Shown here in pieces: positions 21,224 through 33,463 of a stretch of DNA of 64,000 bases. The notes beneath the pieces were generated by a model that was given only the letters and a program-made list of their open reading frames with translations, searched no databases and had not been told where the DNA came from. A program made the translations under genes and the position numbers. The DNA lies in NCBI GenBank assembly GCA_023548195.1, contig JAJHZJ010000014.1, positions 12,314,718 to 12,378,717 on the forward strand. Direction: 5' to 3'. Every line of letters starts with the position of its first letter. The stretch's first letter is position 1. Source of the stretch: Bettongia penicillata ogilbyi (taxonomy: Eukaryota; Chordata; Mammalia; Diprotodontia; Potoroidae).

Positions 21224-23818
21224 GTGCAATTCTGGAAGCCAAGATGCAGAGTGATTGGTAATTGCTTTCTCCCTTGACTTGTTAACCTTGATGAACACAG
21301 AGAATATCTCCCAGGGAAAGATCCTGTAACAGTGAGAGCAGTAGATGGTATAAACAGACTCCTAGTCCATGAAGCTAGAAAGATCTATAAGAAGGGTTAC
21401 CTCCTGGGTTGCCTCAGCACCCCAGGGAAATCCAGAAGATATTGCTGCAGATGTGGTCACCAATAGGTGAGCATGCCTATGTTCTCGCTCAGCAGAGGAG
21501 ACTTCTGCTGTCCAGACAACCTCTCCGCCACAATTAATGCAGCTAGCTCCAGGGTAACTTAGGGGAAACCCCAAAACACCTCACCTGACCTCTGCTTTCC
21601 AACACCAGTCAACTCACCACCAGGTAAGCAGCAGCATTTTAGCTTTTAGCTGAAAGAACCATAGGCTACAACATACAGTGTATCAAGTTTTAGGCACACA
21701 GGGCAGAGACCCCTGTGCCACAGACACAGAGATCTACTTTAAAAGTCAGGAAAAGGGTGATTGTCGTGAGTAACAAGCAAAGCAGACAAGAAAAAATCAT
21801 AGAATTTTTCTATGGGGACAAAGGCCAAAACACAAATACCAAAGAGGTCAGCATTGAGATTGTACTCCCATTTGAAACTTCCGAAGGGAACATGAACTGG
21901 TCTGAAGCACAAGGAGCCTTCTTGGAAGGGCTAAACCTCACCCAAATATGAGAAATAGAAGAAAAAACTGACCAATGACTTAAAAATATGAAAAAGGAAA
22001 TCACAGAAGAATTTAAAAGGAAAATTGTAAAAATGGAATAGGAAGGAGAAAACATAACTGGACAAAATAACTCCTTAAAAGGAAAAATTGAACAGGTGGA
22101 AAAGGAGATGCAAAAGATAACTGAAGAAAACAATTAGATAAAACATAGAATCAGGCAAGTAGAAGTCAATGAATCTCTGAGACATCAAGAATCAGTCAAA
22201 CAAAATTTAAAGAATGAAAAGATAGAAGAAAATATAAAATATCTAATTGGAAAAACAACCAACCTGGCAAATAGATTCAGGAGAGAAATGTAAGAATTAT
22301 GTGTCTACCAGAAAGCCAAAATGAAAAAAACAAAGCCTGCACAATATCATCAAAGAAATCGTCAAGAAAAATCACCCAGAAGCCCTAGATGCAGAGGAGA
22401 GAACAATAGTCGAAACAATCCACAGTTCACCTCACGAGTCAGATCCCAAACTAAAAACGCCAAAGCATATGGCTGTGAAATTTGAGAAATATCAACTGAA
22501 GGAGAAAATACTGCAGGCAGCAAGAAAGAAACAATTCAAATATGGAGGAGCTACAGTCAGGATCACACAAGAGCTTGCACCTTCTACATTAAAAGACTGA
22601 AGGAACTGGAAAACGATATTCCATAAGGAAAAGGAGCTGTGACTACAACCAAGGATTAATTATCCTGCAAAGTTGAGCATAATATTTCAGGCAAAGAGAT
22701 GGACATACAATGAAATAAGGGATTTCCAGACCTTCCTGATGAAAAGGTCAGAACTCAATAGAATATTCTATCTTAAAGCACGGGTCTCAAAAGGAGCATC
22801 AAAAGGTAAACAGGGGGGGAAACTTGCGACATAATATGAGCAAACTGTTTTACATTCCTATAAGGGGAGATGATACTTGTTAATCTTAAGAATTGCACCT
22901 TTATTATGAAATGTAAAGGGGATATACATAGATCGAGGGAGAGGGTATAAATTAAAAGATGTGATGATAACAAATGTGATTTAAAGGTGTGAAGTGATTG
23001 TCATGGGAGATGTGAAAAGGAGGAGGAAGAAAAAAATAAATTCCATCACAGGAAGAGGCACAAAAATATATTTCAGTAGAGGGAAAGAGGAGAGGGAGAT
23101 GAGCATTGTTTGAGAAATACTCTCATCTGATTGGATTCAAGGATAGTACAACAGACTCAGTTAAGTATAGAAATACAGTTAGTTCTATAGGCAGTAGGAG
23201 GGGAAGGGGGAAGGAAATGGGAGGGAGGCTTAAAGGGATGGAAGAAGTAGTAAGGGAAAAGGGGATTAAAAGGGAGGGGGAACTGAACCAGTTGTGGTAT
23301 ATAAATGTAAGGAAATACTATTTTGCTATGAGAAACGATGAACAGGAAGACTTTAGAAAATCCTAGAAAGATTTACATGAACTTATGCTGAGTGAAAGGG
23401 GCAGAACCAGGAGAATTTTGTACAAAGCAACAACCGCAGAGGGCGAGGAGATTTTCTGATAGACATAGTATTTCATTGAAATGCATAGACTTAAAAAATT
23501 TCCAATGGACTCTTGTGGCAAGTCACCTTCCACATCCAGAGAAAGAACCAGAGAATTGGATCTCAGACAGAAACAGACCATTTTCGCTTGTAACATGTTA
23601 TGTTTTCTTTTATGGTTTCACCCATTCATTTTAATTCTTCTATGCAACATTCATTTAATAAGAATGTATGTGTAGAACCTATATAAGATTGTGTGTCGTC
23701 TGAGGGAGGTAGCGGGGAAGGAGGGGAAAATAAGAGGGATGGAGTGGGGAAAAAAGTCTATTATATATGGAAGTGATTGTAGAACACAAAAAAACCAATA
23801 AAATAACTCAATTTTTAA
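21224..23818 (+). mobile_element. Deletion-type L1 nested in HAL1 copy D
   Basis: The element has an L1 start ('ctggaagccaagatgcagagtg', 21231), a 5' UTR, an ORF1 relic (about 21757-22770), and the ORF1-ORF2 spacer. At about 23280 the spacer jumps directly into the 3' end ('aactgaaccagttgtggtat'), so all of the ORF2 endonuclease, reverse transcriptase and most of the C-terminal part are missing. The end is 'gattgtagaacac' plus an A-rich tail. The junction lies in a G/A run shared by both sides (GGGGAA), which suggests microhomology rather than splicing. Purine-rich flanks AAAGAAAGGAAAGAA (left) and AAAGAGGCAAGAAAA (right) may be a decayed target-site duplication. Confidence 0.8.
21757..22770 (+). 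pseudogene. L1 ORF1 relic (nested deletion-type L1)
   Basis: The N-terminal part SRQEKIIEFFYGDKGQNTNTKE matches the other L1 ORF1 at 26612 (ESIESFYGDKDQNTNTKEV). Coiled-coil repeats (GQNNSLKGKIEQVEKEMQ) and RRM-like sequence follow but are interrupted by in-frame stops, for example TAG at about 22038 and 22135. Coding ability is lost. Confidence 0.7.
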
Positions 23819-24509
23819 AAAAGAGGCAAGAAAAAGCTTTTTCAATGAAGGGGAAAGGGGGGGAGGTGAGAGGGAAAAATTAAAACTTACTCTCATCACA
23901 TTTGGCTTAAGGAGGGAATAACATGCACACTGAATTTGGTCGAAAAATCTATCTTACACTACAGGAAAGTAGGAAGAAAGGGATAAGTGGACTCTGGGGG
24001 GAATGATACAAGGGAGAGCAAATGGAAGGTGTTAATATTAGAAGTAAACACTTTTCGGGATGGACAAGAACAGAATAAGTGGGGGAAAGGATAGAATGGA
24101 GGGAAATATAGTTAGTCTTTCACAATATGGCTGTTATGGAAGTCTTTTCCATAATGACACACATATCGCCTATAATGAATTGCCAGCCTTCACAGTGAGG
24201 AATTGTGTGGAGGGAAGAAAGGAGAGAAGTTGCAACTCAAAAATTTAGGAATGAACGTTGAGAATTCTTCTTGCATGCAACTAGGAAATATGAAACACAG
24301 GTAATGGGTATAGAAATCTTTCACACCCTACAAGAAAATAGAGAAGATGGGGATAAGTGAAGGGAGGGGTGTGATAGAAAAGAGGGTAGATTGTGGGAAG
24401 GGATAATCAGAATGCACAATTTCTTTGGGTGGCAAGAGGGGAAAGATGGGCCAAAAATCTTTTGGAAATGAATGTTGAAAAGTAAAAATTAATTTGTTAA
24501 GTATAAAAA

Positions 24510-24930
24510 ATATAAGCTCTGACTGGTTGAAACCTGTTTTGACAATGATGTAAGGTTCAAATATCTCCTCTGATATCTGCATTCATTATTCTCTCCTTTT
24601 GCTCAAGAGGAGTTACATAATTGATCAAAGTAGACATTGAGTAGCAGTATGCTCAGTTGACCCATTATACTGCTGATCACTTTGGTCCCAAAGGCAGGAT
24701 TTGGAATGGATATGACAAAATCACCAGAGACAAGAACAGTAAAGAAAACCTACGATAATGTGTCACCCACTCAGATAGATCAATTGAATGGCAAAGAAAT
24801 TTTGAGCCCTGGCCAGAAATCTTACAGGCACAGATCCAGCAGGAATTAAGCTTTTCAGAGGACACAACCTGTGGAAAGCAAAGGGTTAAGGGATGGCTCA
24901 AATGGTAGATAACAGAAAGGGAAAAAATAA
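24510..24930. other. Unassigned DNA between two HAL1 copies
   Basis: No repeat or coding signal was recognised here. It is about 400 bases of apparently unique sequence between the tail of HAL1 copy D and the start of copy E. Confidence 0.4.
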
Positions 24931-24934
24931 GAAG

Positions 24935-26590
24935 GTGGGGGAAGGAACCAAGATGGCAGAGTAGAAAGACTCACATATGCTAGCTCCGAACCCACAGCCC
25001 ATAAATTACTTATAAAAAGAATTCCCAACGGGTTCTGGAGTGGTAGAAGCCATGCAGCAACAGAGTGCAGGAGATTTCTGTTCCAGAGAGCCCTGAAAAA
25101 CTGGCACCAAAGGTCCATCAAGCACCAGACACAGAGCGGAGCCCAGCCCTGTCTTGGCTGTGTGGCACCGAGAGGAGCAGATGCTTCAGGGAAAGAATCT
25201 CCGGCAACCCCAAAGGTCCCTTCACCCACAGGCGCTACAGGTCAGTGAGAGAAATTTCTGGGCTGGCCTAGAGGGGAGCAAGGTGTCTCCAAAACTCAGG
25301 GCCCCTTGGGAGGAAGCGGTGGGGGAAGCAGCGGCCAGGCGGTACCGGAGCAGATAGGAGCTCGGATCTCTTACTGAAGGTCTCTGCATAAACCCCCTGA
25401 GGGAACTGAGCCTGGGAGGTGGCCCTGCCCTCACCTGAGAACCTGAATTTAATTTTACTCTCAATAGCAGCCCCACCACCCTGCCGATAGCCCTGAGGCT
25501 CAGAAGCAGCATTTGAATCTCAGACCCCAAGCACTAGTGAGGCAGGGGTGGAGAGGAATCTCAGAAGTCAAGTAACTGGCTGGGAAATGCCCAGAAAAGG
25601 GAAAAAAAGTAAGACCATAGAAGGTTACTTTCTTGGTGAACAGATGTTTCCTCCTTTCCTTTCTGATGAGGAAGAACAATGCTTACCATCAGGGAAAGAC
25701 ATAGAAGTCAAGGCCTCTGTATCCCAAACATCCGAAATAGATATCCAATGGGCTCAGGCCATGGAAGAGCTCCAAAAGGATTTTGAAAAGCAAGTTAGAC
25801 AGGTGGAGGAAAAACTGGGAAGAAAAATGAGAGAGATGCAAGAAAAGCATGAAAAACGGGTCAATACCTTGCTAAAGGAGGCCCAAAAAAAATGCCGAAG
25901 AAAATAATACCTTGAAAAATAGGCTCACTCAATTGGCAAAAGAGGTTCAAAAAGCCAATGAGGAGAAGAATGCTTTCAAAAGCAGAATTAGCCAAATGGA
26001 AAAAGAGGTTCAAAAGCTCACTGAAGAAAATAGTTCTCTCAAAATTAGAATGGAACAAATGGAGGCTAATGACTTTATGAGAAACCAAGAAATCACCAAA
26101 CAAAACCAAAAGAATGAAAAAATGGAAGAAAATGTGAAATATCTCATGGGAAAAACAACTGACCTGGAAAATAGATCCAGGAGAGACAATTTAAAAATTA
26201 TGGGACTACCTGAAAGCCATGATCAAAAAAAGAGCCTAGACATCATCTTTCATGAAATTATCAAGGAAAATTGCCCTGATATTCTAGAACCAGAGGGCAA
26301 AATAAGTATTCAAGGAATCCACGGATCACTGCCTGAAAGAGATCCAAAAAGATTAACTCCTAGGAACATTGTGGGTAATTCCAAAATTCCCAGGTCAAGG
26401 AGAAAATATTGCAAGCAGCTAGAAAGAAACAATTCTAGTATTGTGGAAATACATTCAGGATAACACAAGATCTAGCAGCTTCTAAATTAAGGAATCAAAG
26501 GTTGTGGAATAGGATATTCCAGAAGTCAAAGGAACTAGGACTAAAACCAAGAATCACCTACCCAGCGAAACTGAGTATCACATACTTCAG
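24935..26590 (+). mobile_element. HAL1 copy E, 3' truncated and fused to an L1
   Basis: The 5' end ('gaaccaagatggcagagtagaaag', about 24945) and 5' UTR closely match copy H at 52035. ORF1 follows from 25587. At about 26585-26600 the match to HAL1 ends within the ORF1 C-terminal part ('cacatacttcagagg') and the sequence goes straight into the ORF1 start of an autonomous L1. The HAL1 3' region and tail are missing. The two parts lie in the same orientation with no visible target-site duplication between them. Confidence 0.8.
25587..26585 (+). pseudogene. HAL1 ORF1, frameshifted (copy E)
   Basis: The likely start is ATG at 25587 (MPRKGKKSKTIEGYFLGEQ), shared with copy H. The first part runs to 25907, with EEEQCLPSGKDIEVKASVS and a heptad coiled coil (QAMEELQKDFEKQVRQVEEK). 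An extra A in the run near 25886 shifts the frame (end CRRK). The second part, open at 25912-26463, has the remaining coiled coil, VKYLMGKTTDLENRSRRDN and the RRM (IMGLPESHDQKKSLDIIFHEI). A second frameshift near 26370 breaks the RRM/CTD. ORF1 protein is the nucleic-acid-binding chaperone of L1 particles; this copy cannot make it whole. Confidence 0.85.
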
Positions 26591-26611
26591 AGGAAGCACA
26601 CAATCAACATC

Positions 26612-27629
26612 ATGAACAAGAAAAGGCAAAAGAGGGGTGAAGAAAGCATAGAATCTTTCTATGGGGATAAGGACCAAAACACAAATACCAAAGAGGTCAG
26701 TACTGAGACTGTACTTGTATCTGAAATTTCAGAAGGGATTATAAACTGCTCGCATTCACAAACAGCTCTCCTGGAATAGTTGAAGAAGGAAATAGAAGAA
26801 AAACTGGCCAATAATATTAAAATTATAATACTAATAATTCACTGATGAGAACATCTCTTTGAAAAGGAAAATTGAACAAATGGCAAAGGAAGTACAAAAA
26901 TTAACTGGAGAAAATAACTCCTTAAAAGGAAAAATTAGACAGATGGAAAAGGAGATGCAAAAGTTAACTGAACAAAACAATCTGATAAAGATTAGAATTG
27001 GGCAAGTAGAAACTAATGACTCTATGAGACAGCAAGAATCAGTCAAACAAAATCTAAAGAATGAAAAGACAGAAGAAAATGTAAAATATCTAATTGCAAA
27101 AACAACTGATCTGGAAAATAGATTCAGGAGAGAAAATTTAAGAATTATTGGCCTGCCAGAAAGCCATGATGAAAAAAAGAGTCTGAACAATATCTTCCAG
27201 GAAATCATCAAGGAAAACTGCCCAGAAGTGCTAGATCCACAGGGCAAAACAGTCATCAAAAGAATTCGCTGTTTACCTCCCAAAAGGGGTCCCAAACTCA
27301 AAACCCCAAGAAATATCCTTGCCAAATTCCAAAACTATCAAGTGAAGGAGAAAATACTACAGGCACCCAGAAAGAAACAATTCAAATATCAAGGAGCAAC
27401 AGTCAGGATCACACAGGACCTTGAAGCTTCTACATTAAAATATCGAAGGAATTGAAATCCAATATTCCATAAGGTAAAGGAGCTGGGACTACAACCAAGG
27501 TTCAACTACCCAGCAAAGTTCAGCATAACATTTCACGCAATGAGAATGTCATTCAACAAGGTAATGGATCTCCAGACCTTCCTTACAAGGTCACCAGAAC
27601 TTAATAGACAATTCAATCTTCAAACGTAG
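26612..27629 (+). pseudogene. L1 ORF1, broken
   Basis: The start MNKKRQKRGEESIESFYGDK follows directly the HAL1 junction. A TAG near 26778 ends this frame. After a shift, an open stretch at 26859-27455 holds the coiled coil (KIEQMAKEVQKLTGENNS, then KIRQMEKEMQKLTEQNN), the RRM entry VKYLIAKTTDLENRFRREN and RRM core IIGLPESHDEKKSLNNIF, followed by the C-terminal domain to ITQDLEASTLKYRRN. The last part, to LNRQFNLQT at 27629, is in another frame. In live L1s this protein is an RNA-binding trimer needed in cis for retrotransposition. Confidence 0.85.
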
Positions 27630-28229
27630 GTCTCAAGAGAAATATAAAAAGGTAAACGGGGGGGAAAAAAACTTGTTACTCAATTAGGACAAACTGTTTA
27701 CCTCCCCAAAAGGGAAGATGATATCTGTTAATCTTGAGAATTGCACATCTCTTATGAAATATAAAAGGTATATACATAGAGGGAATGGATATAAAGCAAA
27801 TGAAGTCATGTTAAAAATATGATTTAACTGTGCCGAAGGGATTGTAACAGGAGGTGTGAAAAGGAGGAAGCAGAAAATGATAAATTATATCACAGGAAGA
27901 GGCACAAAATTATATTAGAGGGAAAGAGGGGAGGGTGATGAGTATTGTTTGAAAGGTACTCTCATCTTATTTCTTTCAAGTAGGGAATAATAAATTTAAG
28001 TAGATAATCCTAACTAGTTCTACAGGCAGTAGGAAGGGAAGGTGGGAGAAAAGGGAGGGAAGTTAAAGGGAGTGAAGAAGCAGTAGGGGTGAAGAGGAGT
28101 AAAAGGGAGGGGGGCTAAAAGAAGGAAGGAAAGGCTGCAGGAGGAGGTGGTGAAAAGTGAAACCTATTGAGGAGGGGAAGGGAGATGAGAGAGCTAAAAG
28201 TACAAACAGTGGGCTAGAGGATGGAGGGA

Positions 28230-31200
28230 AATACACAAATTGTAATCAAAACTGTGAATGTGAATGGAATGAACTCTCCCATAAAATGGAGATGGGTAGC
28301 AGAATGGATTAAAAGTCATAATCCAACAATATGTTTTTACAAGAAACATATTTGAAATGAGGGGATACACACGGGGTAAAGGTCAAAGGTTGGAACAGAA
28401 TATAGTGTGCTTCAGCTGATGTAAGAAAAGCAGGAGTAGCAATCCTAATCTCAAACAAAGCAAAAGCAGAAATAGATCTAATCAAAAAAGATAAGGAGGG
28501 AAACCATATGCTGCTAAAAGACAGCATAGACAATGAAGCAATATCATTACTAAACATGTATGTTCCAAGTGGTATAGCATCCAAATTATTCGAGGAGAGG
28601 TTGGGGGAGTTGAAGGAAGAAATAGACAGCAAAACTATACTAGTGGGCGACCTCAATCTCCCCCTCTCTGAACGTGATAAATCTAACCTCAAAACAAATA
28701 CGAAAGAGGTTAAGGAGGTAAATAAAACTCTGGATAAGGTAGATATGATAGATCTCTGGAGAAAATTAAATGGGAATAGAAAGGGATATACCACTTTCTC
28801 AGTGGTACACAGCACATTTACAAAAATTGACCGTGTATTAGGACATAAAATCCTCGTAATCCAATACAGAAAGGCAGTGACAATCAATGCATCCTTCTCA
28901 GATCATAATTCAATAAAAAATTATATTCAATAAAATGCGATGGAAAGATAAACCAAAAATCAATTGGAAACTAAATTATCTAATACTAAAGAAGGAGTGA
29001 GTTAAAGAAGAAATCATAGAAACAATCAACAACTTGATTCAAGAGAAGGACAATAATGAGACAACCTACCAAACCTTATGGGATACTGCAAAAGCAGTTC
29101 TTAGAGGAAGTTTTATATCTTTGAATGCCTACATAAATAAAATACAGAAAGAGGAGATCAATGACTTGGGCATGAAGCTGAAAAAGCTAGAAAAAGAGCA
29201 AACTGAAAATCCCCAAGTAAATACCAAATTAGAGATACTGAAAACCAAAGGAGAGATTAATAAAATTGAAATTAAGAAAACTATTGAATTAATAAATAAA
29301 GCCAATAGTTATTTTTATGAAAAAACTACTAAAATTGATAAACTTTTGGTCAATTGATTAAAAAAAGAAAGAAGAAAATCAAATTACTAATATTAAAGAT
29401 GAAAGAGGTGAGTTCACCTTCAATGAGGAGGAAATTAAAACAGTAATTAGAAATTACATTGCCCAATTTTATGCCCACAAATTCAATAATCTAAATGAGA
29501 TGGATGAGTATTATAAAAAATACAAATTGCCCAGATTAACAGAAGAAGAAGTTGAAGATTTAAACAACCCCATCTCAGGAAAAGAAATATAACAAGCCAT
29601 CAATGAACTCCCTAGGAAAAAATCTCCAGGGTCAGATGGATTTGCAAGTGAATTCTATGAAACATTTAAAGAACAATTCCAATAATATATAATTCCAATA
29701 CTATACAGACTATTTTTGCAAATTGAGGAAGGAGTCCTCCCAAATTTTTTCTATGATACAAATATGGTATTGATACCTAAACCAGGAAAAGACAAAACAG
29801 AGAAAGAAAATTAGAGACCAATTTCTCTAATGAATATAGATGCAAAAATTTTAAATAAGAGTTTAGCAAAACAAATATAGCATCTTATCACAAGAATAAT
29901 ACATTACCATCAGGTAGGATTCATACCAGGAATGTAGGGCTGGTTCAATATTAGGAAAACTACTACCAATATTGATCATATCAACAATAAAACTAACAAA
30001 AACCACATGATTATCTCAATAGATGCAGAAAAAGCTTTCGACAACACTCATTCCTATTAAAAACACTGGAGAACATAGGAATAAAGGGAATTTTCCATAA
30101 AAAATAAGCAATATCTACCTAAAACCTTGAGCAAGCATTATATGCAGTGGGAATAAGCTAGATGTATTTCCAATAAGATCAGGAGTGAAACAAGGATGTC
30201 CATTATCACCACTGTTATTCAATATGATACTAGAAATGTTAACTGTAGCAATTAGACAAGATAAAGAAATTGAAGGAATAAGAATAAGCAAAAAAGAAAC
30301 TAAGTTAGCACTCTTTGCAGATGATATGATGATATACTTAGAGAATCCTAGAGATTTAAGTAAAAAAACTACTTGAAACAATAAACAACTTTGACAAAGT
30401 TACAGGTTACAAAATAAAGCTGTACAAATCTTCTGCATTCCTATATACTAGCAACAAAGCCCAACAGCAAGAGATAGAAAGAGAAATCCCATTTAAAGCT
30501 AGGGTAGGCACTATAAAATACTTGGGAGTTTACCTGCCAAAACAACCCCATGGGCTATGTGAACACAATTTCAAGACACTTTTTGCACAAATAAAGTCAG
30601 ATTTAAGTAAGTGGGAAAACATCAGTTGCTCATGAGTAGGCCAAGCTAATATAATAAAAATGACAATTCTACCTAAATTAATTTACATTCTAGAGCTGGA
30701 TAAAATAATATCAAAATTCATCTGTAAGAATGAAAGGTCCACAATATCAAGGGGACTAATGAAAACAATTGCTAGAGAAGGTGGCCTAGCACTACAAGAT
30801 CCCAAATGGTACTATAAAGCAGCAATTATCAAAACCACTTGGTACTGGCTAAGAAACAGAAGGGTAGACAAGTGGAATAAAATTGGCACCAAAGATACAG
30901 TAGGCAAGGAATATAGCCACCTCCTGTTTGATAAAGCCAAGGACCCTAGCTTCTGGGATAAGGACTCACTGTTCGACGAAATTTGCTGGAAAAACTGGGC
31001 AACAGTGTGGCAGAAACTAGGCATAGACTCATGCCTGACACCGTACACAAGAATAAAGTCCAAATAGGTATATGATCTAAGTGTACAGGTTGATACCATG
31101 GACAAACTGGAGGAACAAGGAATAGTGTATTTATCAGATTGATGGAGACGAGAAGGACTTTTTACTAAAGAAGAGACAGAAAGCATTATGAAATGCAAGA

Positions 31201-31934
31201 TGGATAACTTTGAATACATTAAACCGAAAAGGTTTTGAACAATCAAACCCAATGCAATCAAAATTCGGAGGGATGTAGTAAATTGGGAAAGAATTTTTAC
31301 AGCTAATCTCAGGGATAAGAGCCTCAATTCTGGAATATATAAAGAACTCAGTCAAATGAACCACAAAGAAGTCATTCCCCAATTGATAAATCGTCAAAGG
31401 ATACGAATAGGCAATTTTCAGAGGAAGAAATTAAAGATATCTGTAATCATAAGAAAAAATACTCTAAATCACTTTTGATTAGAGATGCAAATCAAAACAA
31501 GTCTGAGGTACAACATCACACCTATCAGATTGGCAAACATGACAGAACAGGAAAATGATAAATGTTGGAGAGGATGTGGGAGAGTTGGAACACTAATTCA
31601 TTGTTGGTGGAGCTGTGAGCCAATCCAACCACTCTGGAGTGCAATTTGGAACTATGCCCAAAGGGATACAAAAATGTGCACAGCTTTTGACACAGCAATA
31701 TTGCTACTAGGACTGTATCCCCAAGAGATCATGAAAATTGGAAAGGATCACACATGTACAAAAATATTTATAGCAGCACTCTTTGTAGTTGCCACAAACT
31801 GGAAATCAAGGGGATGCCCATCAGTTGGGGAGTGGCTGAATAAGTTGTGGTATGTGATTGTAATGAAATACTATTGCGCCATAAAAAATGATGAACAAGA
31901 AGACTTCAGAGAGGCCTGGAAGGACTGCTGCTGA
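28230..31934 (+). pseudogene. L1 ORF2 (endonuclease/reverse transcriptase), broken
   Basis: ORF2 protein nicks target DNA and reverse-transcribes L1 RNA. The endonuclease domain begins VNVNGMNSPIKWR at about 28235; the catalytic QET block at 28339-28356 is one frame off. The open part 28508-28933 includes the metal-binding GDLN and the SDHN block near the domain end. A helical linker is open at 29034-29357. The reverse transcriptase core is open at 30185-30376, with [13 protein letters not shown] and the catalytic FADD at 30314-30325. A further open stretch is 30660-31067. The C-terminal part is open at 31485-31934 with the Cys domain CWRGCGRVGTLIHCWWSC (31563-31616). About ten stops or frameshifts separate these pieces. 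The total of about 1235 codons is near the usual L1 ORF2 size. Confidence 0.9.
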
Positions 31935-32369
31935 GCTATAGGAGCAGAACCAGGAGAAATATGTGCACAGCAACGACTACAATGTGCAAGAGTTTTTTCT
32001 GGTAGATTGAGAACTTCGTAATAACGCAAGAACTTGAAAAAATTAACTTCCAACGGTTTTCTAAGGTAAAATGCCTTTCACACTCAGAGAAAAAATTATG
32101 GAATTCATTTACAGAATGTAGAAGATCATGTTTGTATATGTGTGTGTATTATGTTTTCATTTGATGTATGATTTCTTCCATGTATTTTAGTTCGTCTATA
32201 GAACATGACTATAGTGCAAACGTATTCAGTAAGAAAGTATATGTAGATCATAAATAGAATTGTATGGTGTCTTGGGGAGGAAGGGGGGTGAGGGGGTAGA
32301 CAGGGGATAAAAATCTAACCCTTTTGGTAGTGATTGTAGAACATCCAAAATAAATAAGTAAATAAATGA

Positions 32370-32550
32370 TGACTGAGAAACAAGATGGCTAAGATCTTGA
32401 AGGTATTGAGTGAACCTGATATATTAGGATAGAAGGGAAACCTTGGCAGAAAGGGAAATGCTATGGTGGGGCATGGGGAATGCTAGGAAAATTTTGAAAG
32501 ATGAAAAGGAGAACTTTCCATTACAGGTTGCTTTGTGATTCATAAAAACT
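32370..32550. other. Short unassigned spacer
   Basis: About 180 bases between the L1 tail and HAL1 copy F with no recognised feature. Confidence 0.4.
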
Positions 32551-33365
32551 AGGGGAGGGGCAGAACCAAGATAGTGGAGTAGAAAGGCATGCAAATGCAG
32601 GCTCTCCCCACACAGCCCATAAAATACTTGTAGAGAAGGACTCTCAAAAAATTTTGGAGCACTAGAAGTAGAGAACAACAAAGTGGAGGAGATTTCTGGC
32701 CCAGGGTGACCTGAAAGGCCCACGGGAAACATGGGTTTCACCAGACTCAGCCTTGGACAAGCTGTGTAGTTAGACTCTGGGAGGAGGACACTTTGGAGTT
32801 GGAATCTCCAGTCACAGTACCGGCGAGTCTCCACTCCCAGCAGCAATGGTCCACAGATCCCTCAACCCACCAGCGCAATAGATTAGTGTTGGGTTTTTTT
32901 CAGCTGGCCAAGAAGAGAGAAGGGCCTTCCCATAGCTACAGCCTCAGGCAGCAGCTGAAAAGGCCATGTCAGGCAGGCAGAAGCAGTTCCCATAGCAGCC
33001 TGTACAGTCACCCCCATCTGTTCTTGGAGTGTAAAAATGCCTTGTGGAACTGAGGAGCTGAATATTACCTCAGTCCCGTGTAGAGGCCCTAAGGGAGATG
33101 GTCTTTGTCTCACATTGAATGGCGGTCCTGCCCATCCACCTTATCTGAAAATCAATCCCCAGTCTTGACTTGGTAGAACTGGAGACCAGGTGACTATGGA
33201 GAGGTAACTGCTAAGATTCTGGACACAAAAATCTCTCACTTCTCCCAGACCGGTTTACACAATTGATTGTGCCACTGTGGAGGAAATGAGATCTTACAGA
33301 TTCCAAGAGTATACCTACTCTTGACAAAGGCCCCAAAAGTCAAGTAACTGGTTGGTCAAAGTAAC

Positions 33366-33422
33366 AAGGAAGGAATAAAATGCACACTCATTTTGGTATT
33401 AAAATCTATCTTATAATACTGG
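33366..33422 (+). repeat. 57-bp copy of HAL1 3' region inserted in its 5' UTR
   Basis: This block is identical over 57 bases to 34910-34966 of the same element. It begins AAGGAAGGAATAAAATGCAC and ends TTATAATACTGG. In the other HAL1 copies the place in the 5' UTR, just before the ORF1 start, has no such block, whereas 34910-34966 is at its normal place in the 3' region. The earlier one is therefore the extra copy. Confidence 0.9.
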
Positions 33423-33463
33423 GGAAAAAAGGGAAAAAAATAAGATTGTAGAAGGGTACTTTC

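Larger units (their letters stand above)
19141..24505 (+). mobile_element. HAL1 copy D, split by an L1
   Basis: The 5' end reads 'ggagccaatatggcagagtagaagg'. The 5' UTR runs to about 19850, ORF1 relic about 19855-20945 and the 3' region from 20945. It is interrupted at about 21224 by the deletion-type L1 (21224-23818) and resumes at 23821 with 'aagaggcaagaaaaagc', which continues the 'ctctcataaaagaggcaagt' block of intact copies. The end near 24505 is an A-rich tail. ORF1 has many stops; the best remaining frame is 20404-20592 (MKYLIGKASDLENRSRREN), which is the start of the RNA-recognition domain. Confidence 0.8.
26600..32365 (+). mobile_element. Autonomous-type L1, nearly full-length, broken
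   Basis: The order is ORF1 (26612-27629), a purine-rich spacer (27630-28229), ORF2 with endonuclease, reverse transcriptase and Cys domain (28230-31934), and a 3' UTR ending in 'gattgtagaacatcc' and an A-rich tail near 32365. The 5' UTR is missing: the element starts at the ORF1 ATG, joined to HAL1 copy E. It is the only copy in the window that keeps most of ORF2. It is dead by many stops and frameshifts. Confidence 0.9.

Noticed and set aside
28309..28887. 192-codon open frame on the minus strand
   Set aside because: It is exactly antisense to the L1 ORF2 endonuclease region (GDLN, SDHN on the plus strand); a shadow frame.
30812..31327. 171-codon open frame on the minus strand
   Set aside because: Antisense shadow of L1 ORF2 C-terminal sequence; similar shadows occur at 37037-37345 and 26831-27325.
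32590..32605. Octamer-like ATGCAAAT in the HAL1 5' UTR
   Set aside because: Not followed by a leader exon; similar octamers occur by chance in other repeats (40388, minus strand at 80).
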